Below, piece after piece: positions 1 through 14,500 of a stretch of 64,000 bases of DNA (positions are counted from its first letter, which is position 1; every line of letters begins with the position of its first letter). A model generated the notes under the pieces. The model saw only the letters and a list, made by a program, of their open reading frames with translations, made no database searches and was not told where the DNA came from. The DNA is taken from NCBI RefSeq assembly GCF_026230105.1, contig NC_079483.1, positions 2,597,312-2,661,311 of the forward strand, written 5' to 3'. A program made the position numbers and the translations under genes. The DNA is from Diorhabda sublineata (taxonomy: Eukaryota > Arthropoda > Insecta > Coleoptera > Chrysomelidae).

Positions 1-204
1 GAGTAAACTCTAGTCGTGCGTCGGAGCTGACACACACAATTTTTTTTCAACAATAAAATTATTTACGAAATCAGCGACTTTTTTTTCATTTTTTATAGAA
101 TCCAGTTTAGTTTTGTTCAGTCAGAGCCGCCACCGACTAATGATCATGATTATCCTTGGTCCAAAAGTCCGTATATACCTCACAGCTTTGAAACCTTCAT
201 CTTT

Positions 205-1039
205 TCAGGAACATATGTTCCAAAAAGGCATACAAACCAGTCGCCAATAAATATTTTTTCAAATGTCCTTGGCGATGATTTTTTAGAATTAATAGTGAAA
301 TATCGCTATGCACAACAGAAAAAAATGCACTTGATTTCACTTTGGCAGAGTTGAAAGCATTCATTGGAGATAACTATTATGGGGTTGAATCCACTGCTAT
401 GTCTTCGAATTTATTGGTCAACAGACCTGAATATTGCAAATCACAGAATATCAAGTTTAAAGATACTAAAAATTCTTTCGTCTCCTTCACCTCAATGACA
501 ATGATTCTATGCTGTAAAAAGGTGATGAAACGTTCGATAGATTATATAAAATTAGGCCCATAATCACCCATTTGCAAAAAAGCTTATGACGGTGGATGAG
601 AGTATGGTTGCCTTCGAGGGCAGAGCACATTTGAAACAGTAGATACCTCAAAAGCTAATAAAGAGAGGCTTTAAAATATTGGCATTATCGTGCTCTGTTA
701 CTAGATATCTTCTCAATTTTTCAGTCCATGAAGGAAAAAGGGAGAGCACTAAAGAAGGATCGGTTCGGTACTATATTTGACAAAGAAAAATCGGGTTTTT
801 TGACTGTAGCAGGAGCTTGCAAAAACAATTTTAACACCTAGGGAAATGGTTATGTATCAAGTTCATTGGAACAGAATAGCCATAATATCAAAATTGTAAA
901 ACAGTCTAAGGAATAACAAAGAATAGTGATAGACATTGGAGAATATGTGTGCTGGTACAGAACCTTTGGAAGAACCATGTGCATAAAGTGTGATGTTATG
1001 TTATGTGTTCCTTGTTTTCCTCAGAATCACTCAAATTAG
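205..1039 (+). pseudogene. Decayed piggyBac-like transposase (lineage A)
   Basis: Reading across frames on the plus strand gives a recognisable piggyBac (PGBD) transposase. An N-terminal SPINIFSNVL segment and FTLAELKAFIGDNYYG are followed by TVDESMVAFEGRAHLKQ near 590-640, which contains the first catalytic Asp context (VDESM..FKGR in the family). IKRGFKILAL comes next, and a C-terminal cysteine cluster KCDVMLCVPCF ends in a stop at 1037-1039. Several in-frame stops and frameshifts mean no functional protein is made. The family moves DNA by cut-and-paste at TTAA sites. This copy differs from the piggyBac remnant at 35-37 kb. Terminal repeats were not identified, and the left part may be cut by the window edge. 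Confidence 0.75.
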
Positions 1040-1041
1040 TG

Positions 1042-1463
1042 AACATTTACACGTCCATATGTATCTATGTAGCTTTGTATTTACACTTGTTCTAATGATA
1101 TTACATAATATAAGATTTAATTTACAAAAGCATAAAGATGTGCTTTTGTGTTAATTCATTGTACCTTAACCGCCCCAGTGATACCATATGGTAACAGCTA
1201 ATATTATTGTTTTCGATTAAATTTATTTTGTTAATAATTTTTATAATCAATACTCTAACCAATATAGAGCAATAAATATGAAAATAAAAATAATTCCGGG
1301 CGCTAATGGGTTCAAATGAGTTTTGCATAATGAACAATATGCAGACGCTTTAAAAATTGAATTATTTGATAAAATAATGTTATTGCCAGTAAGCTTCCCA
1401 AATGCATTCATCGTTGCCAGTTCATCAATTAAAATCAATAACAAAACTCATTTATCAATTCTA
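1042..1463 (-). other. Putative 3' UTR of the RasGAP gene
   Basis: This lies immediately downstream (minus sense) of the RasGAP stop. It is AT-rich with no coding signal. An AATAAA on the minus strand at 1222-1227 is a plausible polyadenylation signal about 240 bases after the stop. The transcript end is inferred, not shown. Confidence 0.4.
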
Positions 1464-1742
1464 CTATCTGATCATTTCCAAATATTTCTGCTTGTGTTTG
1501 GCCAACATATCTGTCACAGTCACCAAAGTTTTAATGTTGGAATTCAATTTACCAACAGCTTGTAATTCAGTTATGTGTGCCACACATATGTGATGTAAAG
1601 TTGCTAGTTCTTTGGCAGTATCTGGGACTGTAGTGATGCGCGGTTCTCCTGGATCTCCTACCATGGAAAGCTGATCAAGGAAGACAACCATACGTTCTTT
1701 ATTTTTGAGTATAAACGGATTTACCACTTCCATATAAGGTTC
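1464..1742 (-). CDS. vap: RasGAP exon 10: C-terminus and stop
   Basis: This encodes residues 838-929: EPYMEVVNPFILKNKERMVV, FLDQLSMV and the helical tail ELATLHHICVAHITELQAV, ending KYLEMIR and TAG at 1464-1466. It joins exon 9 as GGK|EPYMEVVNPF. The C-terminal extension matches the family. Confidence 0.95.
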   Translation of the reverse strand, partial: EPYMEVVNPFILKNKERMVVFLDQLSMVGDPGEPRITTVPDTAKELATLHHICVAHITELQAVGKLNSNIKTLVTVTDMLAKHKQKYLEMIR

Positions 1743-4700
1743 CTAAAAGGGAAAACTTGTTATAAACAGTGCATTTTAGACATTTGATAAATTTAATAGT
1801 TTATGTACATTTATGTACTCAAATCCAGATGTTTAATGTTTCAAAATGCAAACCCTAGCCAATAACCAATAAATTCAAACTTTTTCTGAGGATTCAAATA
1901 AAGTAGAGAATAATAATGATTCAACCAAAAAAAAAATCCAAAATATTTGATAAACATACCATTGATCAATAAGTCTGTCGATTAGAAGTCGCCATTAATT
2001 ATATTTTTATATATTTTCCTTGATGTAGACATCATGTTTCAAACGTGTAACATGCTATTCGGCTTGTTACGTTTTTCAAACATTTTGAATATTTCTTTGT
2101 TCACGTATTTTGGCAAAGTAGTCACTTCAGATTTATTTATTATAAGTTTCGAGTTTTGAATAAATTAATTTTTTATCGACCTCACACTTATTCGAGAAAT
2201 TCAATAAAACCTTGGAATTTATCGAATTCAACCCCTACCTATCTACACTTTAAATCAAAGTAAATTATAGTAAATTTGTGGTGATTTTAATCTTTATATT
2301 CTCTGGTAAGTTCTATATAAATTCGCATTTTCTATTTATTTGGGGAATAGAACAGATTCTTGTTTAGTTATATTAAAAAAAATATAAATCAGTTGTTTTA
2401 TATATTAAGAGTATAAGCTACTTTTATTCATATCTGTTCTTTCTACTCGTTCCTTCTTCAGTAATTTCCATTTGTGTTTCCTTCCTCATTTTATTTTTTT
2501 CCACAGTTCTACAGCTGCCAGGTTGGAGTTTCAACCACACCCAGAGTATTTAATCAGTACATCACAAACAAAGAAATTCAACTCAACTCCAACAACTGGG
2601 AATTCAGTTGAGGGCTACAACCATCCCGATTTCCATAGATAAGTCCCCAGCATAAATAAATCTGAGTTGTTTTTAATTTATAACTGCTTTTTAGGATACG
2701 CAGTTAATGAGAATTTACTATTTTTTCAATAAATTTCTAACTTTATAACTTTTTTTATTGTTCTTAACAATAAATATTAATTTGGATAATCGTGTCCGGG
2801 GATAGTTTTTATAGTGTTTAATTTTTATTTTTTATTCAATTCAGAGATGTTTCCAGCTTTTTTGCCTTTTTTTTATTAATTGTAATGCTGTTCATTAAAA
2901 AAGCTGGTGGCGTTCAATTTAATACTGATTGTTCACCCCATTTGAGTACCAGTTATTTAAATACTTTAACTGAAAACAACTCCTGGGTTTTTTTAACAAT
3001 GGAAATTAAACAAAAAGAATTCAGTATTCTAAGTATTGTTTTTATTCGGGAAAAATATGGTTAGACTAAAGGCTTCACTTAATTAGTATTGTGGTGAATC
3101 TTTTCAAAGAAAATCAACAATCATTAACTGGTACGTGGATGGTTAACTATCGGGACGACTGCTACCTGACTGGTAAAATGTCAAACAAGTCTTGAAAATC
3201 GAGATGGAAAAGCACAAAGTGAAATTGAGAGAGAATAGATATCACCAAAATGTCATATGGAAGTTTTTCACTAAAAAACAAAGGCTGTTTAAGCAAAATG
3301 AAATTTTTAACGGTAAACGTCAAATGCAAATATAGGCTTCTTTTTGGAAAATTTTGAAAACTAGAAGGTTTATGGCACAATGGCTAGATATCGTGATACA
3401 TAAAGTTTAAGCTTGAGTTCCTCAGATGAGAAAAATATTATTTTCCGAAGACGAAAAATATGCCGACCGAAAAACTAGCCGGAAACATACAACGTCTTGG
3501 ATTTTTTCCAACGATTTCGAATAACGAAGTCCACATTTATGGCATTATTGAATCAAATTCGGGATGAAATAGGACCACCTACAAATAAGTAAAACACTAA
3601 GTATGATTCCCATAATTAATAAATTGTTATCTTACTGTCCATGTCATTTTAGGGTTGGCTGCATTCAAACTTTTATACAACTTCTACTGACTTAGCGATT
3701 TTTAGCTACAGGAAGCATGTTGATAACTGTTGGGAGATTTTATAGGTATTGAGAAATATTCTTCAAGTTGAATAGTGCGGAGATTATGTGAAGCAATGGC
3801 ACAACCTAGACAGACAGACAGACAGAATATTGTCCGTAATACCTCTCAGAAACTTTAAAAATACAGCCGGGCTTGTTTCCTTTAGAGACTATTAGAATTC
3901 AGTTATGGGACCCCTTCACTTTAACAACTAAGTTAAGGGACCCTTTAGTTAAAGTGCCAGTAAGCTTGGGATTTTGAAACCGGCCGTTAGAGAGGTTATG
4001 TATTTAAACCAGTTTTAATTATCGGAATTATAATGATTGGGGTTACTAAACAGCTAATGATAAAATGGTTGTGTGACAAACTCTTGGCAGTATGAAGAAA
4101 ATGCGCTTAAAAATTGAAAGTATTATAATTGATATTGATTATAATTGATAATATGGTCAGAGTGTTAAATTGAAAATAATGCAACTGTCAGTGGGATTGT
4201 ATAGTATAATACTCTGTTTTTAAACTAGGAGGACCATTTTAGGAAATCTGAAATCACACCACTAGAAATCACTGAGAAGGTTACTAAATTGGAAGGTATG
4301 ACATAAAATTTCAAAACAATGATAATATCTGAGTTGTTTCTGATCAAATGTAAATAATTCAGAATTAAAGAACCATAATAGACGAAAATTGCATTATTCA
4401 GAGAGTAGAGGATGTTTATTTTTCGAAAATTGAGTTATATGAAGCATGAAGATGAGTTTAATAAAAAATTGGTAAAGTCTAAAATATATGAAAATGTTCC
4501 ATTGCAAGTACACGAACTTATTTGATTTAAAAATAGGAATAAATCATCAAAAATATCTTAATATGATACACTTTGGCAGAATAATGTATTTGTTATAATT
4601 TTTTGTATAGATTTCTTAGTTGGAATATTTCATAGCAACATTAGGTAGTTATATCAAACAGGAAATTTCGAAATAGAATGAAAAAGGGCCTATTTTTCAA

Positions 4701-7700
4701 TAAACAACCTTTTACAGTTAATCCTCATTCTGAACATGGCATTTAAGTAATTAGAATCATTCAACTATTGGCATAATTTTTATTAAATATCATTTGTCGC
4801 AAATAAATATCAAATAAATATTTTACAGTATATCAGAACTATTAATCACATTGTTTATTATTTGTTAATTAAATAAACAACAAAATTTATATAAGATTTA
4901 AATAATTATTCACTGAGAATCTGCCTAACTGTCATCACTAGAAAAAGAAACAATTATCGGTTCTATAAGATCATCCACAATACTATCTAATTTAATCCTC
5001 TTCTTTTATGACATATGCAACACAATTTTATCAGTGAATCTTCATCACATTTTCCAAACATATGAATTAAACTTATCTTTAGGTTGTTTTATAATATACA
5101 TAAATTCAAATCGAACCATATTCATATCAAATAGTATATTTTTAGATTGTAACCATTATTGCATATCTTTTTTTTTTAATGTAGATATGGGAACCTTTTC
5201 TGTCCATTATAATTGCAGCATCGTCTGACATTTTTTTTAGAAATTCAGAAAACCAGTTTTCAAATACCAAACCATTCATATCTACAGTATTTTTAATTTC
5301 AAATATTAGCAATGCATCTTATTGAAATTATTATTAAAAATTTGCGATTTCCAGATTGATTTTACAAACTTGTAGACAATCCTTTAAGAAAAGCATCTTT
5401 TTTTTCTCTCAAATAGATGTATCTATCGATATGTTTTAATTTGTATACTTTTATTTAGCCAGGTTTCATCAAGGTTACAAATGAGTCCCTATTCTCGCCT
5501 TTACTGTTTGATGGCTCTAAGGTAATTTCTTCTCCATCTAAAAATGTAATGTTAATAGTACATACCATAAAATAAATAAAGGATCATTCAATTCATATAA
5601 AAATTATTATAATTTATGGCTTACCTAAAATTTATATCTTTCACAACAAAGCTCCATTTTTGGGTCTGCCAATACTTGGAATATCTGAGTTTATTTTAAA
5701 TTAGTTCTGACAAGAACTGTTTTTATATTTTAATAAAACAACAACAAAAACGCAAGTAATTACAAAATGACACTATTTGTTTAAAATTGTCAATAATTTC
5801 GAATGGTGCTACAGGTTGAGGACTCAAAATACAACTGTCAAGAGTTTTTTGAAATGCCAAATCAAATAAAAGATCGAAACATTCGCATTTTGAAAAACTC
5901 TTGGACATGTTTATTTTGAGTCCTTAACCCGCAACACCATTTGAAATTACATACTAGGAAGTACAATGAAGTCAACAATGACATTGTCAATAATAGTTTA
6001 TGTCAAAAGTACGATGTAAAACCAATTTGACTAATCAGAAATCTACAGAATTGCCAACTTAAATTCAAATCAGTCCTCCACGTTTCAAAACAGGCTATAG
6101 TAGTAAAAAATATAGATATAATTCTCAATTTCTCACCTTTCCTCCAAATTCAACCAAATTAGCTAAATTCTGTAAGCATTTAGCGACCATAACCAAACTT
6201 CTTGTAGCCGATGGGGATGGCTGTTCGCTTACCAAACCAAATTGTCTCGGATTTAGTAAGGCGGGACATAATAATCTTAGAAATATAAAACCTGAAACGA
6301 CACGTGTGCGTACGAAACGTTCATCCGGCCATTTTGCGACGACCGCTTTTTGCAAACATCCACAAATATATCGTACCGATCGTGGACAAGCGTCTGGAGA
6401 CATAAATATACTAAGCGTTACCTAAAAATATATTCGAAAACGTAAAACTTTTATTTGGATTAAATTAGTAAAATATTTACCTGGTCTAAAATTTGTAATA
6501 AAAATTCAGCATTATTGCAAGCGTCATCCAAAGACTCCATTTTAGCTGGATTCAACTCAGCACTTTGCTTACTTTCTAATAATCTCAACACTGTTTCCAA
6601 TACAGCAGCTTGCAGGAAGCCACCACATTCTGCTTTCATGAATAGGTCCATCAATGTTGTCGCCAAGGATGCAGCTCTAAATAAAGTGGATGTTTCCGTT
6701 TCCCTTAATATCTAGAATGAAAAAAAATCTACTGCAATGGATCTTTATATTTTCATTTATATTGAACTGAACTTTTCTCTTGCCTATTAACGTAAACAAC
6801 TCATTTTACACTGTTTTTTTATTTGATGACATGGGTCATTGACGTCTGGTTTACAAATAATTTTTTATTATACATAATTCAATTTAACCCAGAAGGATCA
6901 AGATTTTTTTGCGTTATAGGAACATCAGTCTCTAAGACGAAGATGAAAATTTAGCTTCTTTTTTGTACATTTATTTATTCCATCTTACAGTTTTTGTTAT
7001 TAGCACATAAGATAGTTCATAGGTAATTAATAAAATCATTGAAAAAAATTGTTTACTCTTCAAATAGAATGTGGAACAAAACATCAGTCCAACACCAAAG
7101 TTATAATATAAACAATAAAAAAATGCCAAATATCTCAAAGAAGTAGCTATTAAAGTAAAAGTCAAAACAAATATTTAACATATAAAATTACTATTAATCA
7201 AATATAAACGGGTCATTCTAAAATCCGTTGCAGAAAATCATGACATTAAATCTAGATTTCAACAAAAAATGAATTACGTTTAATTTAGATATAAAGGTAT
7301 TCATGTTATGTGGATAACATTATAAAATGCAATTTTTCGTTTGGCCGCGATCTTTTTTCTCGATTTTAAGAGGATTTACTAGATCTGGGTACAAAAAATA
7401 ACAATTCTGTTACCATAATATATTTACTAGCAGTTAAACAAAACCATTTTGTTATTCTTCTTGTATGGAATCTATATTAAATAAGTCTCTATTCTCATAT
7501 TTCACACACTCTTTTAAAATTAGGAGCATAAAAGTAACAGAGTTGTAGGAACAGTAACATATATAACTTCACTTTGCTACTGTCTTTCAGAAACTAATAA
7601 AATGAAAAACATCAGGAATATCTTTCCTAACAGCAACAAGTTGATCAGCAGTTCGCTTAAGAAAGCCACCAACACCGTCTGTCCCCCCTTTCCATGTCCG

Positions 7701-10700
7701 GCCTCAAAAAATTCCAAGTAATTTTAACAAAATTATACTTCAAGAATAGTTTTGTACATGTCAGGGAGAAATTTTGTTTTTGGCGATATTGAATTGCAGG
7801 TCCAAAAAAAATAAATGTTCTCAAATAGATGAGTGAAGATGACTCCAAATTGCCGAAGGGCCGTGTAATAGGTTGTTTGAAACTGTGCAAAAAGATTCCA
7901 CATCTATATTTTGACTTTTCTAACTTAGTTGGATAACACACCAGTATGTAAGGATACTTGGTCTCGATACATTTTTCTATTATATGTTCTACATTGGATT
8001 TTATGTCTTCTGTTACATTCTTAGTTATATTTACTTTTTTTCCCGATTTTTCCACAATTTCAGTTTTCCTTACCCATTGGTGTTATTTTGCAAGAATTTC
8101 GTTCTTTGTTGTATCATACTTCAGTTTTCTATCAGGACATTAAAAGCAGTTTTCTGACATACACTGCAATGAATCTACATCACAAACTGGTTCATGAATA
8201 ATCTTGTTCAAATTTAACGTACTAATAAGCTTAGTCTTAGAAAGTGTAGTAGAGAGGTGCGTTATGTTAGTTTCTAGTCGGGAAAGAAACGTTTCCCTTA
8301 CATCCACCAAAGGAGGCTTTACATAAAATGGTCTGTTTGCAGTGAAATTGCTGTAACAACAATTTTGGTCAGGGTTTCTCGCTAAAATGAATGGAACAGA
8401 TAGCGTTTTTGCATTTTTGACTTTTAATAAGTTAGTTTCTTTTTTACCCGCGGCGGCCCTAGATACGTCACATTAATAATAATAACTTACTTCTGCTGTA
8501 TTTAATTCTTTCAATAATTCAGTCTCTCTTCCTTCTGCTCTGAAAACTCTTAAAAGAGCTGTCGCTAAAGGAGCTCTATCGGAGTGACATATTTCTGCTA
8601 AAGTTTTGACAGACGTTAAACCAGGTTCTATTAATAATTGTTGCAGAGGACTATATTCTTCTGCCGGCATAACCAAATCATGTAAATACCTAATCAAGAT
8701 AATTAAAAGTTAGTAATATTTTTATAACGATTTTATACTTAAAATTTCCTTAGGATCATGATTTTTTTAGTAAATAATGAGTGAACTGATGCTTCTGTGA
8801 TATATACCTTGTTTTAAGTCTTAATGATCCCCATTCGCCCATGGGCGTTAGTCCAGAGAGAGTATACCATTCTTCTCTTTCTTCTCCATTACCTAATGTT
8901 GATAATTCCACATGGAGTTCCGCCACTTCCTGCTCTTTTCCTCTCTTACCTTTATTGTGAACAGTTAAAGTGAATGATACAATATCACATGGCACATCAC
9001 TAGATGGAAAAATTGATCGAGTTAGTACATTAAAATTTACCCACATTTATAATTAATTCTAATTTAGTTCCTATTAACTTCTAATTGCAAAATAATATGT
9101 AATATAGAAGAATGCAAGAATTTTCGTTGTGGTTGCTAGTTAATCACTTTATTAAACAATGCAATAAGCTTAAAAAAATTGAAGGAAATAAAATAAAAAA
9201 GGTCAATTGCAAACATGGATAGAGCTAATAATTATGAAGAGACTATTAACTATTAACAAATAATAAACTATCAACAAATTCCACACAAGAACCGAAAAGG
9301 AAGATGCAAAGTTAAAGGAGATAGGAGAAGAACAATAAGAAAAAACATGCGAAGCTTTACCAAACAGGAAGAAAAATTAAGGGAAATAAAACAAAAATAA
9401 TAAATTACAAACAGGGGTAGAACTAAAAATTTTGGAGAGTCTATTATGTCAACAAATTTCACACAAGTACCGAAAATGAATATACAAAGTTAAAAGAAAT
9501 TGGAAAAGAATAATAAGAAATAACACGAAAAGCTTTACCAAACAGGATGGAAAATTAAAGGAAATAAAACAAAAACGATCAATTGCAAACAGGGGTAAGA
9601 CTAACAATGATGGAGTCTACTACGTCAACAAATTTCATACAAGAACTGAAGAGGAAGATGCAAAGTTAGAAGAAACAGGAGAAGAACAATAAGAAATAAC
9701 ATGAGAAGATAAACAAAACAGGAAATGCTTATGGAATGGCAACTTTATATAAGGTAGGTGAGAGAATAGATTAAAGGTGAAAAATTGTGAATTAATCATG
9801 AATCGAATAGCACATATTAAGGGAACGGAAAATAATTTAACATTAAATATTCATCAAAAGGGGCAATAAACTCAATAGGAAAATTATAAGGTGATATATT
9901 TGGTACAAAAAGATTAAACTCTATTTAAAATTGTGAAAAAAGACTAAGACACTGATTAGAGCTAAAATTGAAACAAAGAGTAGATTTTAGATTGAAAAAA
10001 CCAATGATTATATGTTTATCACAATATACTTAATAGAAAGAGAAATAAATATATCTGGTATTTATTGATTCATTTTCATTCATTATGACTTTATGATTAT
10101 ATAAGAAATATGACTAATAGTATTGGAAATTAAAATACTAGACAATTAAGAAACACAAATAAGGTGGTTATTGCAGAGGAATAAAAGGAGAGGACAGTTA
10201 GAGTCCATTAATGTTTATAATTATCTTGGAATCTTAGACAATATAGCCTGACAAATTAGTCTTTATAGCAAATTCTAAAAATAAAATCCGAAAGCTAATG
10301 AAGTTCTGGTCTTCAGAAATATGAAAATTGAAATCATCATAAATAAAATCAGAGTTGTGATAATGAACAGATATCAAAGCTATAAATAAATTAAAGAAAT
10401 AAAATATAAGAATAAAACTCTAGAAATAGTAATGATATATGAATATATTGGAAATATACTAACAGAAAACAAGATAATGGATGCACAAGTAGCTAACATG
10501 GTTAATGAATTAACAAAAATGTACTACTTACTAAATAAAACAATAGTGGAACATGATTATGTAGCAGAAGTTGGTCAATAAAGGAGAAATAAATAAAAAA
10601 GTAATAAACAAAACAAAAAAAATTAATGAAATATCTGAAGAGAATAGAGGAAAAAAATATGTTATACAAGTTTATTCGATATAATTTCAAAAACTATGAA

Positions 10701-11460
10701 AAACCTAATTTTAAAACAGAAGAGACTTAAAATCAAGACAATTTAGAAACACAAACATATATAAAAGGTCTATGAAATAAAAAATTAAAGAAATTTATAA
10801 TTTTAATTTGATTGTTGTATTATTATATTTTCAATTCTAACAGTCTAAGAAAAATTATTTAAGTTAGTTAAGTGATGGTGATAAGTGAATTATTATAAGT
10901 TGGTGTAATGTAGTGTTTAAATAAATTAAGAACGTAAGAGACCGTGTTTATTAATTCACCCTACGAATAGAAAGAGAGTAAATAAATACTAAAAACGTTA
11001 CATTATTTTTTTAAACATGACACTGAGTAAAAATATGAGTCAAAAACGTATAGTAAAATAAAAGTTAAAGTTAGCACATTCTTTCAGGTTTACTCATATA
11101 ATAATTAACTCAAATCAATCATAGTATCACATCAGACCAACAAACATAAAATACAGTCCACTAACCAAATCAAAACATCCAAAATAAGTGAAAAAAAAAA
11201 CAATTAAATTAAAAAGAAACAGCTGAATTTAATGGAAAATAATAAAGGCTGAAAACATCATTAAAAAATAAAGAGAAGACTAAAAATGAGGAGCTGGGGA
11301 TGAGATTGGAAAGAACTTAAGATTGTAGACGATAGACAGTGTAAAAAAAAGGTACAAAAGAAACCCTTTTCAGATACCTGAAAAGACAAAAGAAAAGAAT
11401 TTTCAAAATGTCTTAGAGAAAATTTAAAGCTTGAATCCCAATTGTATTAAATATTTTCTT

Positions 11461-11546
<86 letters not shown>

Positions 11547-14500
11547 AATTGAGCACACTTACTCAAAGACAAACTCTTCATCCCACACGGGATCAGGCCC
11601 TGATTTAGTTCTAGTTCTAGCAACTCTAACCTGATTGTTAAGTTGTATGGTAACATATGGTTGTGGCACTAATTTATATGGCAACCGATGTGCATCTATA
11701 ATATGTAATGTGAGACAACGTAGTTCTCTTAATCTTGGCACTTTAGATGTAGCTTTACTTAATTGGGGTACACAAAGGGGTTTAAGAGCATTCACCCAAT
11801 CTTGACAATCTTCTGTGGAGCGCGCAGCGAGGTGAGTAACAGTTGCCAAACAAGGAAGTGCCCTTTCTACTAGTTGAAGACAATGGGAACGTTCCCAGAG
11901 GCTATCGTGAACCTAAAATTGAAATATGAATTATTTTTTTTCCTGTTTATCAGACTTTAGGTTATGGATTCATTTTTTCTATTTGTAATGTACTGTGGGT
12001 AAAAATTTTCCTTTCCAGATAAAGCTTAGTTTTATGAAGCAATTTGTGACGGCTCTAAACGAAGAAGACAATTGAAAGAGCCGAAGTATCAAGGAAAGAA
12101 GAGTATTAATGTGGCTGTTAAACTGCCCAATGAAAAGTTCATACTGCAAGCATAGCAGAAGCTTGGCATGGAAAAAGTAAAGTTTTCTTTTGTCAATAAT
12201 AATTCTTTTAATAAAAATAATAAATAATCCTTAGAGTCTTTACTTCTGATTGTTTTTACTTGATTTTTTTATGTATCAGGGATAGCTACAGCAATTCAAG
12301 GGGATTCCGGAGGCAAAATTGGAAAATGTTGATGATTTTGTTGTCAAGTGTCTAAGCAAATAGATTTTAGTGAAGAATTGTTACTTTCACCTTAGCCATT
12401 ATTAAAAAATTGTTTTAAGTGATTTTTACAGAAAAAAAAATGCAAATGCCTATACTTAAATGTAGTTAAGTATTTAACATTATAACACCTGGGAACGCTT
12501 GAAATAGAAGATCTCTGGGAATTAAAGCCATTTAGAATTTTTAAAAGGAGTGGGATTAATTGATCAGCTGTTAACACTGGGTTCCTCAGTATGGCAGCAA
12601 GAAAGGGGGACACAATAGATCCTTTGGGTGGCAGTGTATACGAGACCCCAAATCTATATATACATATACATATAATGTTATAAGAATTCAAAGAACATAG
12701 CTACTACGTTAAAGTATTAGAGATAAAGAGCTCCATGCCAACGATCTCTGGGTGTGGTTTCCTTGGTCAAATGTGTTGTAACAGTATCGATGCTTGACCT
12801 TAAAATACTCAGAGACTGATGTCTTGTTACATTTACCTAATATCACAATTACAGAAAGATTTATCACAAATAAAATTAGGTATAAACAGAATGTTGGAAA
12901 ATCTCATTATTCAACTTTCAATGTTTGAAATTTTCCTGTTAAAAAAATATATCCCAGATTCCCGAGGGGGGACGCAAGTACCCCTACTATCCCCCCTTGT
13001 AGGCGCTCCTGGAATGTATATTATGAAAAAATTTCAACAGTATTTATTATTAGTAACTCATATAACAAACAGAATGGAGACTGGATTTTTTTCACATATT
13101 CTATTAACTTACTTGGTATAAATAAGCACATGAGAGATCTATTAGTCCTTTGGGTTTAGTCCTTTTGGGATTATCGTACAAATATAAATGAGTATCAGTT
13201 CCATCTACTAAAAGTACAAAATACAATAGTTTCCATTTCTTAGCAGCCTTGTCAGATTTCCTGTGTAAGTATCCTTGATGTTTGATACCTCTCATTTTTT
13301 TCAAACCAGCTTGATCTCGACATTCTCTGAGAGTGGCGTATATTTTTTCGGCTTCAGATTTGGCTTTTTGATTTTCAGGCACCCAATCAAGTTGTTTCGA
13401 ACCATCAACTACAAGCTGAAGCACAAGAGTAATTATTTTAAAATATATCAATTAAAATTAGTACAGTGGTTGATTTCAAACATATTAGCACACTATATAC
13501 ACTTTAAGTAAAATAAGATTGTCTTTGGTATTTTGAAAATCCAATGGATAAAGCAATTTGTTGTTGTATATACCGTCGATGCCCATTTTTAAAGTTTGCA
13601 ATCAAATTTCGGATTTTTTTAGATGAATTTTCCAGAAAAAAAAACCACCCTACTTGTGCGACTATGATCTGAAACTACTGAATTAATATTTTTTCTATTA
13701 CACCATTATAGCTTGTCACCAAAAATAAAAAAGTGGGTGGGCTAAGTCACCTCCATGATAGGGGTAACTTTGCCCCCCTCTACATTTTCCTATGTTTATA
13801 GGTTCATATTCCCCGTGTGAGCAGTTTTAAACTCTGACATGTTGGAAGGACCAGGATTGAAGGGAATACAAAATTAAATTTACTTTATTCAGTGTATATT
13901 TTTATAAAGAAATCTTCATAAACTTGAATTACACCAAATTTAATTCTTTAATTAACTCATTTAGATCACACTTTAAAAATACCTAATGAAAATTAAGGAT
14001 GGCCAAAGACACTTTAGAAATATTTGAAAAAATCTTGAAAAAAATGGAAAACTTTTCTTTCTTCTGGAGTATCTGCTTTGAGAACAATGTCTGCTCGTTG
14101 AATGCTCGCCTCATCTAAAATTCTAGGGAATCTGAATGTTTTTCCCTTGTCAGATGTTCGTAAGGATAAAACTTTTATGTCCCCATCAATACAAAAGCTG
14201 AGTATTTTTGCACATGTAATTTGTCACTGATTTCTTTCCTTTAAGTTCAACAACAAGGAAATCGCCAACATTGTATGTGATGCTATCTGGTTCCATAGGT
14301 TGGCCAGAAGAAACAGTCTCCAGTCTTCTTTTTCATGGTCCGTCTCGTTCTAACAAGAAAACTAAGGTATATGGATAGAATCCTAAACAAATGTTTGAGA
14401 TTTACTATAATGAAGCAAAAATTAAGTTTCTACAAATGTGGCCTGAAGTCCCATATACAGTTTGTATTCATATGGTACTTATGTCTATGTCTAAAAAAAT

